A stretch of DNA of 64,000 nt, taken from the NCBI GenBank assembly GCA_947650365.1, contig OX393550.1:121584374-121648373 (forward strand). The letters run 5' to 3'. Position numbers and translations under genes: made by a program. The first letter of the stretch is position 1; every line of letters begins with the position of its first letter. Positions 23,148-38,327 of this stretch are shown here, in pieces. Source of the DNA: Chamaelirium japonicum (lineage: Eukaryota; Streptophyta; Magnoliopsida; Liliales; Melanthiaceae). Below the pieces are notes generated by a model. The model saw only the letters and a list, made by a program, of their open reading frames with translations. It was not told where the DNA came from and made no database searches.

Positions 23148-24553
23148 ATGTATCCTTTCTAATTCATTCGTACGATCCATTCTAATTCCTTCGTACGATC
23201 AATTCTAATTCATTCGTACGATCCATTCTAATTCATTCGCACGATCCATTCTAATTCATTCGTACGATCCATTCTATTTCATTCATACGATCCATTCTAA
23301 TTCATTCATACGATCTATTCTAATTCTTTCGCACGAATGTATACATTCTAATTCATTCGTACGATCCATTCTAATTCATTCGCACGATCCATTCTAATTC
23401 ATTCATACAATCCATTCTAATTCTTTTGCACGAATGTATCCATTCTAATTCATTCGTTCGATCCATTCTAATTCATTCGTACGATCCATTCTAATTCATT
23501 CGCACGTTCCATTCTAATTCATGCATACGATCCAATCTAATTCATTCATACGACCCATTCTAATTCATTCGCACGAATGTATCCATTCTAATTCATTCGT
23601 ACATGTATGAATGAATTAGAATGGATCGTACGAATGAATTAGAGTTGATACATTCGTGCGAATGAATTAGAATGGATCGTACGAATGAATTAGATTGGAT
23701 CGTATGAATGAATTATAATGGGTCATGCGAATGAATTAGAATAGATCATACGAATGAATTAGAATGGATCGTACGAATGAATTTGAATGGATACATTCGT
23801 GCAAAAGAATTAGAATGGATTGTATGAATGAATTAGAATGGATCGTGCGAATGAATTAGAATGGATCGTACGAATGAATTAGAATGGATCGTACGAATGA
23901 ATTAGAATGGATCGTACGAATGAATTAGATTGGATCGTACGAATGAATTAGAATGGATCCTACGTAGGAATTAGAATGGATCGTATGAATGAATTAGATT
24001 GGATCGTATTAATGAATTTGAATGGATCGTATGAATGAATTAGATTGGATCGTATGAATGAATTAGAATGGATCTTACGAATGAATTAGAATGGATCGTA
24101 CGAATGAAATAGAATGGATTGTATGAATGAATTAGAATAGATCGTGCGAATGAATTAGAATGGATCGTACGAATGAATTAGAATGGATCATATGAATGAA
24201 TTAGAATGGATCGTACGTATGAATTAGAATGGATCGTGCGAATGAATTAGAATGGATCGTATGAATGAATGAAAGTAGATACATTCGTACGAAGGAATTA
24301 GAATGGATTGTATAAATGAATTAGAATGGATCGTATGAATGAATTAGAGTAGATACATTCGTACGAAGGAATTAGAATGGATCATACGAATGAATTAGAA
24401 TGGATTATATGAATGAATTAGAATGGATCGTACGAATGAATTAGAATGGATACATTCGTGCGAATGAATTAGAATGGATTGTACGAATAAATTAGAATGG
24501 ATCGTACGAATGAATTAGAATAGATTGTATGAATGAATTAGAATGGATCGTAC
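23148..24553. repeat. Satellite, T block then A block
   Basis: T to the TACATGTA switch at 23600-23607, then A to the CGTACGTCTAATTC switch at about 24553. Both switches recur in the second copy at 32280 and 33442. Confidence 0.88.
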
Positions 24554-25825
24554 GTCTAATTCATTCGTACGATCCATTCTAATTCATTCATACAATCCAT
24601 TCTACTTCTTTTGCATGAATGTATCCATTCTAATTCATTCATACGATCCATTCTAATTCCTTCGTATGATCCATTCTAATTCATTCCCATGAATGTATCC
24701 ATTCTAATCGATACGTACGATCCATTCTATTTCATTCGTCTGATCCATTCTTACTCATTCGTACGATCCAATCTAATTCATTCATACGATCCATTCTACG
24801 ATCCATTCTAATTCATTCGTACGTTCCATTCTAATTCATTAGCACGATCAATGCTAATTCATTCGTACGATCCATTCTAATTCATTCGTACAATCCATTC
24901 TATTTCATTCGTACGATCCATTCTTACTCATTCGTATGATCCATTCTAATTCATTCGCACGAATGTATCCATTCTAATTCATTCGTACAATCCATTCTTA
25001 CTCATTCATAATGAATTAGAATGGATACATTCGTGCAAAAGAATTAGAATGGATTGTATGAATGAATTAGAATGGATCGTGCAAATGAATTAGAATGGAT
25101 CGTGCGAATGAATTAGAATGGATCGTACGAATGAATTAGAATAGATTGTGCGAATGAATTAGAATGGATCGTACGAATGAATTAGAATGGATACATTCGT
25201 GCGAATGAATTAGAATTAGAATGAATTGGAATGGATCGTACGAATGAATTAGAGTGGATCGTATGAATGAATTAGAATGGATACATTCGTGCCAATGAAT
25301 TAGAATGGATCTTACGAATGAGTAAGAATGGATCGTACAAATGAAATAGAATGGATTGTACGAATGAATTAGAATGGATTCATTCGTGCGAATGAATTAG
25401 AATGGATCGTACGAATGAATTAGAATGGATCGTGTGAAAGAATTAGAATGGATTGTATGAATGAATTAGAATGGATCGTATGAATGAATTAGAATGGATT
25501 GGACGAATGAATTAGATTGGATCGTACGAATGAATTAGAATGGATACATTCGTGGGAATGAATTAGAATGGATCATACAAATGAGTAAGAATGGATCGTA
25601 CGAATGAAATAGAATGGATTGTACGAATGAATTAGAATGGATCGTACGAATGAATTAGAATAGATTGTATGAATGAATTAGAATGGATACATTCGTGCGA
25701 ATGAATTAGAATGGATCGTACGAATAAATTAGAATAGATCGTGCGAATGAATTAGAATGGATCGTACGAATGAATTAGAATAGATTGTGCGAATGAATTA
25801 GAATGGATCGTATGAATGAATTAGA
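24554..25825. repeat. Satellite, T block then A block
   Basis: T to about 25010, A to about 25825. The A-to-T switch TTAGATTATGATCCATTTTA recurs at about 34735, 36421, 42708 and 51152. Confidence 0.88.
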
Positions 25826-26685
25826 TTATGATCCATTTTATTTCGTTCGTATGATCCATTCTAATTCCTTCGTACAATCTAATTCATTCATACGATCCAT
25901 TCTAATTCATTCGCACGAATATCCATTCAAATTGATTCGTACGATCCATTCTAATTCATTCGCATGATCCATTCTAATTCATTCGTACGATCCATTCTAA
26001 TTCATTTATACGATCCAATCTAATTCATTCATACAATCCATTCTAATTCATTTGCACGAATTTATCCATTCTAATTCATTCGTACGATCCATTCTAATTC
26101 ATTCGTAAGATCCATTCGAATTCATTCGTACGATCTATTCTAATTCATTCGTACGATCCATTCTAATTCATTTGCACGATCCATTCTAATTCATTCACAG
26201 TCATACGATCCATTCTAATTCATTCGCACAAATGTATCCTTTCTAATTCATTCGTACGATCCATTCTAATTCATTCGCACAATCTATTCTAATTCATTCG
26301 AACGATCCATTCTAAGTCATTCGTACGATCCATTCTAATTCATTCGTACTATCCATTCTAATTCATTCGCACGATACATTCTATTTCATTCGTACGATCC
26401 ATTCTAATTCATTCGCACGAATGTATCCATTCCAATTCATTCGTACGATCCATTCTAATTCATTCGCACGATCCATTCTAATTCATTCATATGATCCATT
26501 CTAATTCATTCATACGATCCATTTTAATTCATTCGAACGATCCATTCTAATTCATTCATACGATCCATTCTAAGTCATTCGTACGATCCATTCTAATTTC
26601 TTCGTATGATCTATTCTAATTCCTTCGTACGATCCATTCTAATTCCTTCGTACTATCCATTCAAATTCATTCGCACTAATCTATT
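25826..26685 (-). repeat. Satellite block, T orientation
   Basis: End of the first 8.9-kb copy. Homology to the second copy runs to about 26.45 kb. The following 26.48-26.69 kb resembles 17.46-17.73 kb, the start of the first copy. Confidence 0.88.
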
Positions 26686-28459
26686 TGAATGGGTCGTACG
26701 AATGAATATGAATGAATTAGAATGGATCGTTTGAGTGAATGCGAATGGATCGTGCGAATGAATTAGAATGGATTGTAAGAATGAATTAGAATGGACCGTA
26801 CGAATGAATTAGAATGGATACATTCGTACGAATCCATTCTATTTCATTCGTACGATCCATTCTAATTCATTCGTACGATCCATTCTAATTCATTCGCACA
26901 ATCTATTCTAATTCATTCGTACGATCCATTCTAATTCATTCGCACGATCGATACGAAGAAATTAGAATGGATCGTACGAATGAATTAGAATGGATCGTAT
27001 GAATGAATTAGAATGGATCGTACGAATGAATTAGAATGGATTAAATTAGAATAAATCGTACGAATGAATTAGATTGAATCATACCGTACGAATGAATTAG
27101 AATGGATCATACGAAGGGATTAGAATGGATCGTACGAATGAATTAGAATGGATCGTACGTACGAATGAATTAGAATGGATTGCATGAATGAATTAGAATA
27201 GATCGTACGAATGAATTAGAATGGATCGTATGAAATGTATCCATTCTAATTCATTCGTACGATCCATTCTAATTCATTCGTATGATCCATTCTTACTCAT
27301 TCGTACGATCCAATCTAATTCATTCATACGATCCATAATAATTCATTCGTACGTTCCATTCTAATTCATTAGCAAGATCAATGCTAATTCATTCGTACGA
27401 TCCATTCTAATTCATTCGTACGATCCATTCTAATTCATTCGTACGATCCATTCTAATTCCTTCGTATGATCCATTCTAATTCATTCGTACGGTATGATTC
27501 ATTCTAATTCATTCGTACGATTCATTCTAATTCAATCCATTCTAATTCATTCGTACGATTCATTCATACGATCCATTCTTACTCATTCGTACGATCCATT
27601 CTAATTCATTCACACGATCCATTCTAATTCATCCGTACGATCCATTCTATTTCATTCGTAGGATCCATTCTTACTCATTCGTACGATCCATTCTAATTCA
27701 TTCGCACGAATGTATCCATTCTAATTCATTCGTACGATCCATTCTAATTCCTTCGTACAAACCATTCTAATTCCTGCATACGATCCATTCTAATTCCTTT
27801 GTATGACCCATTATATTTCATTCGTATGATCCATTCTAATTCCATTGTACGATCCAGTCTAATTCATGCCAATGAATGTATCCATTCTAATTCATTTGCA
27901 CGAATGTATCCATTCTAATTCATTCGTACAATCATTCTAATTCATTCGTATGTTCCATTCTAATTCATTCGTAAGATCCATTCTAATTTATTCATACGAT
28001 CTATTCTAATTCATTCATACAATCCATTCTAATTCCTTCGTACGATCCATTCTAATTCATTCGTACGATCCATTCTAATTCATTCGTACTATCCATTCTT
28101 ACTCATTCGTACGAAGGAATTAGAATGGATCGTACGAAGGAATTAGAATGGATAGTACGAAGGAATTAGAATGGATACCTTCGTGCAAATGAATTAGAAT
28201 GGATCGTACGAATGAGTAAGAATGGATAGTACGAATGAAATAGAATGGATCGTATGAATGAATTAGAATGGATCGTGCGAATGAATACGAATGGATCGTA
28301 CGAATGAATTAGAATAGATTGTGCGAATGAATTAGAATGGATCGTACGAATGAATTAGAATGGATCGTACGAATGAATTAGAATGGATCGTACGAATGAT
28401 TTAGAATGGATCGTGCGAATGAATTAGAATGGATCGTACGAATGAAATAGAATGGATTC
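26686..28459. repeat. Satellite mosaic, start of second 8.9-kb copy
   Basis: A to about 26828, T to 26949, A to 27235, T to 28112, A to 28459. Same switch order as 17728-19517. The T block at 26828-26949 is about two monomers shorter than its partner. Confidence 0.88.
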
Positions 28460-30195
28460 GCACGAATGTATCCATTCTAATTCATTCGTACGATCTATTC
28501 TAATTCATTCGTACAATCCATTCTAATTCATTCGCACGATCCATTCACATTCACTCAAACGATCCATTCTAATTCATTCATATGATCCATTCTAATTCAT
28601 TCGTGCGAATCCATTCTATTTCATTCGTACGATCCATTCTAATTCATTCGCACGATCAATTCTAATTCATTCATACGATCCATTCTAATTCATTTGCATG
28701 AATGTATCCATTCTAATTCATTCGTACGATCTATTCTAATTCATTCGTACGATCCATTCTAATTCATTAATACGATCCAATCGCATTCACTCAAACGATC
28801 CATTCTAATTCCTTCGTACGATCCATTCTAATTCCTTCGTACGATCCATTCTAATTCATTCCCATGAATGTATCCATTCTAATTCATTCGCACGAGCCAT
28901 TCTAATTCATTCGCACGATCCATTCTAATTCATTCATACGATCCATTCTAATTCATTCGTACGATCCATTCTAATTCATTCGCACGATCCATTCTAATTC
29001 ATTCGCACGAATGTTTCCATTCTAATTCATTCGTATGATCCATTCTAATTCATTCACACGATCCATTCTAATTCATTCATACAATCCATTCTATTTCTTT
29101 TGCACGAATATATCCATTCTAATTCATTCATACGATCCATTCTATTTCATTCGTACGATCCATTCTAATTCATTCGTACAATCCATTCTAATTCCTTCGC
29201 ACGATCTATTCGAATTCATTCGCACGAATGTATCCACTCTAATTCATTCATACGATCAATTCTAATTCCTTCGTACGATCCATTCTATTTCATTCGTATG
29301 ATCCATTCTAATTCATTCGCACAATCTATTCTAATTCATTCATACGATCCATTCTAATTTATTCGCACGATCCATTCTAATTCATTCATACGATCCATTC
29401 TTATTCATTCATATGATCCATTCTAATTCATTCGCACGATCCATTCTTACTCATTCGTACGATCCATTCTAATTCATTCGCACGATCCATTCTAATTCAT
29501 TAATACGATCCATTCTAATTCATTCGCACGATCCATTCTAATTCATTCACACTCATACGATCCATTCTAATTCATTCGCACGAATGTATCCTTTCTAATT
29601 CATTCGTACGATCCATTCTAATTCATTCGCACAATCTATTCTAATTCATTCTTACGATCCATTCTAATTTATTCGCACGATCCATTCTAATTCATTCATA
29701 CGATCCATTCTAATTCATTCATATGATCCATTCTAATTCATTCGCACGATCCATTCTTACTCATTCGTACGATCCATTCTAATTCATTCGCACGATCCAT
29801 TCTAATTCATTAATACGATCCATTCTAATTCAGTCGTACGATCCACTCTAATTCCTTCGTATGATCCATTCTAATTCATTCGTACGATATGATTCATTCT
29901 AATTCATTCGTACGATTCATTCTAATTCAATCCATTCTAATTCATTCGTACGATCCATTCTAATTCATTCGTACGATCCATTCTAATTCATTCGTACGAT
30001 TCATTCTAATTCAATCCCTTCTAATTCATTCGTACGATCTATTCTTACTCATTCGTACGATCCATTCTAATTCATTCGCAGGAATGAATCCATTCTAATT
30101 CATTCGTATGATCCATTCTAATTCATTCATACGATCCATTCTAATTCATTCATATGATCCATTCTAATTCATTCGCACGATCCTTTCTTATTTAT
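28460..30195 (-). repeat. Satellite block, T orientation
   Basis: Partner of 19518-21553 but uninterrupted, because the ~300-bp segment with the A insert is absent. Confidence 0.9.
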
Positions 30196-31827
30196 TGTGC
30201 GAATGAATTAGAATGGATCGTACGAATGAGTAAGAATGGATCGTACGAATGAATTATAATGGATTGAATTAGAATGAATCGTATGAATGAATTAGAATGG
30301 ATCGTACGAATGAATTAGAATGGATCGTACGAATAAATTAGAATGGATTGAATTAGAATGAATCATACGAATGAATTAGAATGAATCATACGAATGAAAT
30401 AAAATGGATCATAATCTAATTCATTCATACGATCCATTCTAATTCATTCGCACAATCTATTCTAATTCATTCGTACGATCCATTCTAATTCATTCGCACG
30501 ATCTATTCTAATTCATTCGTACGATCCATTCTAATTCATTCGCACGAATGTATCCATTCTAATTCATTCATACAATCTATTCTAATTCATTCGTACGATC
30601 CATTCTAATTCATTCGTAGAATCCATTCTATTTCATTCGTACGATCCATTCTTACTCATTCGTATGATCCATTCTAATTCATTTGCACGAATGTATCCGT
30701 TCTAATTCATTCGTACGATCCATTCTAATTCATTCGTACGATCCATTCTAATTCGTTCGTCCGATCCATTCTAATTCAGTCATACGATCCATTCTAATTC
30801 ATTCATTCAATCCATTCTAATTCTTTCACACGATCCATTCTAATTCATTCGTACGATCCATTCTAATTCATTCGTACGATCCATTCTAATTCATTCGCAC
30901 GAATGAATCCATTCTAATCCATTCGTACAATCCATTCTATTTCATTCGTACGATCCATTCTTACTCATTCGTAAGATCCATTCTAATTCATTGGCACGAA
31001 TGTATCCATTCTAATTCATTCGTACGATCCACTCTAATTCATTTGTACGATCTATTCCAATTCATTCTAATTCTAATTCATTTGTACGATCCATTCCAAT
31101 TCATTCTAATTCTAATTCATTCGCACGAATGTATCCATTCTAATTCATTCATACGATCCATTCTAATTCATTCGCACAATCTATTCTAATTCATTCGTAC
31201 GATCCATTCTAATTCATTCGCACGATCCATTCTAATTCATTTGTACGATCCATTCTAATTCATTCATACAATCCATTCTAATTCTTTTGCACGAATGTAT
31301 CCATTCTAATTCATTACGAATGAGTAAGAATGGATTGTACGAATGAATTAGAATGGATACATTCGTGCGAATGAATTAGAATGGATCATACGAATGAGTA
31401 AGAATGGATCGTACGAATGAAATAGAATGGATTGTACGAATGAATTAGAATGGATCGTGCGAATGAATTAGAATGGATCGTACGAATGAATTAGAATGGA
31501 TCGTACGAAGGAATTAGAATGGATCGTACGAATGAATTAGAATGGATCGTACGAATGAATTAGAATGGATCGAACGAATGAATTAGAATGGATATATTCG
31601 TGCAAAAGAATTAGAATGGATTGTATGAATGAATTAGAATGGATTGTGCGAATGAATTAGAATGGATCGTACGAATGAATTAGAATGGATACATTCGTGC
31701 GAAAGAATTAGAATAGATTGTATGAATGAATTAGAATGGATCGTATGAATGAAATAGAATGGATCGTACGAATGAATTAGAATGGATCGTACGAAGGAAT
31801 TAGAATGGATCGTACGAATGAATTCGA
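30196..31827. repeat. Satellite, A/T/A blocks
   Basis: A to about 30413, T to 31316, A to 31827. Partner of 21554-23147. Confidence 0.88.
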
Positions 31828-33442
31828 ATGTATCCTTTCTAATTCATTCGTACGATCCATTCTAATTCCTTCGTACGATCCATTCTAATTCATTCGTACG
31901 ATCCATTCTAATTCATTCGCACGATCCATTCTAATTCATTCGTACGATCCATTCTATTTCATTCATACGATCCATTCTAATTCATTAATACAATCTATTC
32001 TAATTCTTTTGCACGAATGTATACATTCTAATTCATTCGTACGATCCATTCTAATTCATTCGCACGATCCATTCTAATTCATTCATACAATCCATTCTAA
32101 TTCTTTTGCGCGATTGTATCCATTCTAATTCATTCGTTCGATCCATTCTAATTCATTCGTACGATCCATTCTAATTCATTCGCACGATCCATTCTAATTC
32201 ATGCATACGATCCAATCTAATTCATTCATACGATCCATTCTAATTCATTCGCACGAATGTATCCATTCTAATTCATTCGTACATGTATGAATGAATTAGA
32301 ATGGATCGTACGAATGAATTAGAGTTGATACATTCGTGCGAATGAATTAGAATGGATCGTACGAATGAATTAGATTGGATCGTATGAATGAATTATAATG
32401 GATCATGCGAATGAATTAGAATAGATTATACGAATGAATTAGAATGGATCGTACGAATGAATTAGAATGGATACATTCGTGCAAAAGAATTAGAATGGAT
32501 TGTATGAATGAATTAGAATGGATCGTGCGAATGAATTAGAATGGATACATTCGTGTGAATGAATTAGAATGGATTGTATGAATGAATTAGATTGGATCGT
32601 ATGAATGAATTAGAATGGATCGTGCGAATGAATTAGAATGGATCGTACGAATGATTTAGAATGGATCGTACCAATGAATTAGAAAGGATCGTACGAATGA
32701 ATTAGAATGGATCGTATGAATTAGAATGGATCGTACGAAGGAATTAGAATGGATCGTATGAATGAATTATATTGGATCGTATTAATGAATTTGAATGGAT
32801 CGTATGAAGGAATTAGATTGGATCGTATGAGTGAATTAGAATGGATCTTACGAATGAATTAGAATGGATCGTACGAATGAAATAGAATGGATTGTATGAA
32901 TGAATTAGAATAGATCGTGCGAATGAATTAGAATGGATCGTACGAATGAATTATAATAGATCATATGAATGAATTAGAATGGATCGTACGTATGAATTAG
33001 AATGGATCGTGCGAATGAATTAGAATGGATCGTATGAATGAATTAGAGTAGATACATTCGTACGAAGGAATTAGAATGGATCGTACGAATGAATTAGAAT
33101 GGATTATATGAATGAATTAGAATGGATCGTACGAATGAATTAGAATGGATCGTACGAATGAATTAGAATGGATCGTGTGAAAGAATTAAAATGGATTGTG
33201 TGAATGAATTAGAATGGATCGTATGAATGAATTAGAGTAGATATATTCGTACGAAGGAATTAGAATGGATCGTACGAATGAATTAGAATGGATTATATGA
33301 ATGAATTAGAATGGATCGTACGAATGAATTAGAATGGATACATTCGTGCGAATGAATTAGAATGGATTGTACGAATAAATTAGAATGGATCGTACGAATG
33401 AATTAGAATAGATTGTACGAATGAATTAGAATGGATCGTACG
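31828..33442. repeat. Satellite, T block then A block
   Basis: T to the TACATGTA switch at 32280-32287, then A to 33442. The A part is about 200 bp longer than its partner, with a local duplication of the GAGTAGATACATTCGTACG variant near 33047 and 33237. Confidence 0.88.
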
Positions 33443-34737
33443 TCTAATTAATTCGTACGATCCATTCTAATTCATTCATACAATCCATTCTACTTCTTTT
33501 GCACGAATGTATCCATTCTAATTCATTCATACGATCCATTCTAATTCCTTCGTACGATCCATTCTAATTCCTTCGTACGATCCATTCTAATTCATTCCCA
33601 TGAATGTATCCATTCTAATTGATACGTACGATCCATTCTATTTCATTCGTATGATCCATTCTTACTCATTCGTACGATCCAATCTAATTCATTCATACGA
33701 TCCATTCTACGATCCATTCTAATTCATTCGTACGTTCCATTCTAATTCATTAGCACGATCAATGCTAATTCATTCGTACGATCCATTCTAATTCATTCGT
33801 ACAATCCATTCTATTTCATTCGTACGATCCATTCTTACTCATTCGTATGATCCATTCTAATTCATTCGTACGAATGTATCCATTCTAATTCATTCGTACA
33901 ATCCATTCTTACTCATTCGTAATGAATTAGAATGGATACATTCGTGCAAAAGAATTAGAATGGATTGTATGAATGAATTAGAATGGATCGTGCAAATGAA
34001 TTAGAATGGATCGTGCGAATGAATTAGAATGGATCGTACGAATGAATTAGAATAGATTGTGCGAATGAATTAGAATGGATCGTACGAATGAATTAGAATG
34101 GATACATTCGTGCGAATGAATTAGAATTAGAATGAATTGGAATGGATCGTACGAATGAATTAGAGTGGATCGTATGAATCAATTAGAATGGATACATTCG
34201 TGCCAATGAATTAGAATGGATCTTACGAATGAGTAAGAATGGATCGTACAAATGAAATAGAATGGACAGTACGAATGAATTAGAATGGATTCATTCGTGC
34301 GAATGAATTAGAATGGATCGTACGAATGAATTAGAATGGATCGTACGAATTAATTAGAATGGATCGTGTGAAAGAATTAGAATGGATTGTATGAATGAAT
34401 TAGAATGGATCGTATGAATGAATTAGAATGGATCGGACGAATGAATTAGATTGGATCGTACGAATGAATTAGAATGGATCGTACGAATGAATTAGAATGG
34501 ATACATTCGTGCGAATGAATTAGAATGGATCATACAAATGAGTAAGAATGGATCGTACGAATGAAATAGAATGGATTGTACGAATGAATTAGAATGGATC
34601 GTACGAATGAATTAGAATAGATTGTATGAATGAATTAGAATGGATACATTCGTGCAAATGAATTAGAATGGATCGTACGAATGAATTAGAATAGATTGTG
34701 CGAATGAATTAGAATGGATCGTATGATTGAATTAGAT
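33443..34737. repeat. Satellite, T block then A block
   Basis: T to about 33921, A to about 34737. Partner of 24554-25825. Confidence 0.88.
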
Positions 34738-35925
34738 TATGATCCATTTTATTTCATTCGTATGATCCATTCTAATTCCTTCGTACAATCTAATTCATTC
34801 ATACGATCCATTCTAATTCATTCGCACGAATGTATCCATTCAAATTGATTCGTACGATCCATTCTAATTCATTCGCACGATCCATTCTAATTCATTCGTA
34901 CGATCCATTCTAATTCATTTATACGATCCGATCTAATTCATTTATACAATCCATTCTAATTCATTTGCATGAATTTATCCATTCTAATTCATTCGTAAGG
35001 GCCATTCTAATTCATTCGCACAATCTATTCTAATTCATTCGTACGATCCATTCTAATTCATTCGTACGATCCATTCTAATTCATTCGCACGATCCATTCT
35101 AATTCATTCACACTCATACGATCCATTCTAATTCATTCGCACGAATGTATCCTTTCTAATTCATTCGTACGATCCATTCTAATTCATTCGCACAATCTAT
35201 TCTAATTCATTCGAATGATCCATTCTAAGTCATTCGTACGATCCATTCTAATTCATTCGTACGATCCATTCTAATTCATTCGCACGATACATTCTATTTC
35301 ATTCGTACGATCCATTCTAATTCATTCGCACGAATGTATCCATTCCAATTCATTCGTACGATCCATTCTAATTCATTCGCACAATCTATTCTAATTCATT
35401 CGTACGATCAATTCTAATTCATTCGCACGTATCCATTCTAATTCATTCATACGATCCATTCTATTTCATTCGTACGATCCATTCTTACTCATTCGTACGA
35501 TCCATTCTAATTCATTCGTACGATCCATTCTAATTCATTCGTACGATCCATTCTAATTCATTTGCACAATCTATTCTAATTCATTCGTACGATCCATTCT
35601 AATTCATTCGCACGATCCATTCTAATTCATTCATACGATCCATTCTATTTCGTTCGTACGATCCATTCTTACTCATTCGTACGATCCATTCTAATTCATT
35701 TGCACGAAGGTATCCATTATAATTCATTCGTACTATCCATTCTAATTCCTTCGTACGATCCATTCTAATTCCTTCGTACGATCCATTCTAATTCATTCGT
35801 ACGATCCATTCTAATTCATTCATACGATCCATTCTAATTCCTTCGTATGAATGAATTAGAATTGATCGTACGAATGAATTAGAATGGATCCATTCTAATT
35901 CATTTGCACGAAGGTATCCATTTAA
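34738..35925. repeat. Satellite, T block with a tiny A insert and perfect palindrome
   Basis: T to about 35845, A for only ~43 bp to 35888, T again to about 35925. The 35888/35889 switch is a perfect 32-bp palindrome centred on GGATCC. The second 8.9-kb copy ends near 35.37 kb. Confidence 0.88.
35873..35904. repeat. Perfect 32-bp palindrome at a strand switch
   Basis: Two monomers meet head to head through GGATCC (35886-35891). Sixteen bases on each side are exactly complementary. It lies beside an A block of only ~43 bp. Confidence 0.9.
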
Positions 35926-36425
35926 TTAGAATGGATCGTGCGAATGAATTAGAATGGATCGTACGAATGAATTAGAATGGATCGTACGAATGAATTAGAA
36001 TGGATCGTGTGAAAGAATTAGAATGGATTGTATGAATGAATTAGAATGGATCGTATGAATGAATTAGAATGGATCGGACGAATGAATTAGAATGGATCGT
36101 ACGAATGAATTAGAATGGATCGTACGAATGACTTAGAATGGATACATTCGTGCGAATGAATTAGAATGGATCATACGAATGAGTAAGAATGGATCGTACG
36201 AATGAAATAGAATGGATTGTACGAATGAATTAGAATTGATCGTACGAATGAATTAGAATAGATTGTATGAATGAATTAGAATGGATACATTCGTGCGAAT
36301 GAATTAGAATGCATCGTACGTATGAATTAGATTAGATCGTGCGAATGAATTAGAATGGATCGTACGAATGAATTAGAATAGATTGTGCGAATGAATTAGA
36401 AAGGATCGTATGAATGAATTAGATT
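35926..36425 (+). repeat. Satellite block, A orientation
   Basis: A orientation. Resembles 34.3-34.74 kb and ends in the same TTAGATTATGATCC switch, so it is a partial extra copy of that segment. Confidence 0.88.
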
Positions 36426-38327
36426 ATGATCCATTTTATTTCATTCGTATGATTCATTCTAATTCATTCGTACGATTCATTCTAATTCAATCCATTCTAA
36501 TTCATTCATACGATCCATTCTAATTCATTCGTACGATCCATTCTAATTCATTCGTACGATTCATTCTAATTCAATCCATTATAATTCATTCGTACGATCC
36601 ATTCTTACTCATTCGTACGATCCATTCTAATTCATTCGCACGAATGAATCCATTCTAATTCATTCGTATGATCCATTCTAATTCATTCGCATGAATGTAT
36701 CCAATCTAATTCATTCGTACGATCCATTCTATCTCATTCGTACAATCCATTCTATTTCATTCGTACGATCCATTCTAATTCATTCGCACAATCCATTCTA
36801 ATTCATTTGTAGGATCCATTCTAATTCATTCGTACGATCGATTCTAATTCATTCATACGATCCATTCTAATTCATTCGCACGAATGTATCCATTCTAATT
36901 CATTCGTACGATCCATTCTAATTCATTCGCACAATCTATTCTAATTCATTCATACGATCCATTCTAATTTATTCGCACGATCCATTCTAATTCATTCATA
37001 CGATCCATTCTAATTCATTCATATGATCCATTCTAATTCATTCGCACGATCCATCTTACTCATTCGTACGATCCATTCTAATTCATTCGCACAATCTATT
37101 CTAATTCATTCGTACGATCCATTCTAATTCATTCGCACGATCCATTATAATTCATTCATACGATCCATTCTATTTCATTCGTACGATCCATTCTTACTCA
37201 TTCGTACGATCCATTCTAATTCATTTGCACGAAGGTATCCATTCTAATTTATTCGTACTATCCATTCTAATTCCTTCGTACGATCCATTCTAATTCCTTC
37301 GTGCGAATCCATTCTATTTCATTCGTACGATCTATTCTAATTCATTCGCACGATCCATTCTAATTCATTCATGCGATCCATTCTAATTCATTCGTACGAT
37401 CCATTCTAATTCATTCGCACCATCTATTCTAATTCATTCGTACGATCCATTCTAATTCATTCGCACGATCCATTCTAATTCATTCATACGATCCATTCTA
37501 TTTCATTCGTACGATCCATTCTTACTCATTCGTACGATCCATTCTAATTCATTTGCATGAAGGTATCCATTCTAATTCATTCGTACTATCCATTCTAATT
37601 CCTTCGTACGATCCATTCTAATTCTTTCGTACGATCCATTCTAATTCATTCGTACGATCCATTCTAATTCCTTCGTATGATCCATTCTAAGTCATTCGTA
37701 CGGTATGATTCATTCTAATTCATTCGTACGATTCATTCTAATTCAATCTATTCTAATTCATTCGAACGATCCATTCTAATTCTTTCGTACGATCCATTCT
37801 AATTCATTCGTACGATTCATTCTAATTCAATCCATTCTAATTCATTCGTACGATCCATTCTTACTCATTCGTACGATCCATTCTAATTCATTCGCACGAA
37901 TGAATCCATTCTAATTCATTCGTATGATCCATTCTAATTCATTCGCATGAATGTATCCATTCTAATTCATTCGTACGATCCATTCTATCTCATTCGTACA
38001 ATCCATTCTATTTCATTCGTACGATCCATTCTAATTCATTCGCACGATCCATTCTAATTCATTCGCATGATCCATTCTAATTCATTCGTACGATCTATTC
38101 TAATTCATTCATACGATCCATTCTAATTCATTCGCACGAATGTATCCATTCTAATTCATTCGTACGATCCATTCTAATTCATTCGCACAATCTATTCTAA
38201 TTCATTCATACGATCCATTCTAATTCATTCGTACGATCCATTCTAATTCATTCATACGATCCATTCTAATTCATTCGTACGATCCATTCTAATTCATTCG
38301 TATGATCCATTCTAATTCATTCGCACG
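36426..38327 (-). repeat. Satellite block, T orientation with internal duplication
   Basis: Uninterrupted T. About 36.44-37.28 kb recurs at 37.70-38.3 kb (offset ~1.25 kb), with a further short repeat of 37.08-37.28 at 37.40-37.62. A TTCGTGCGAATCCATTC joint at about 37299 occurs without inversion. Confidence 0.88.
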
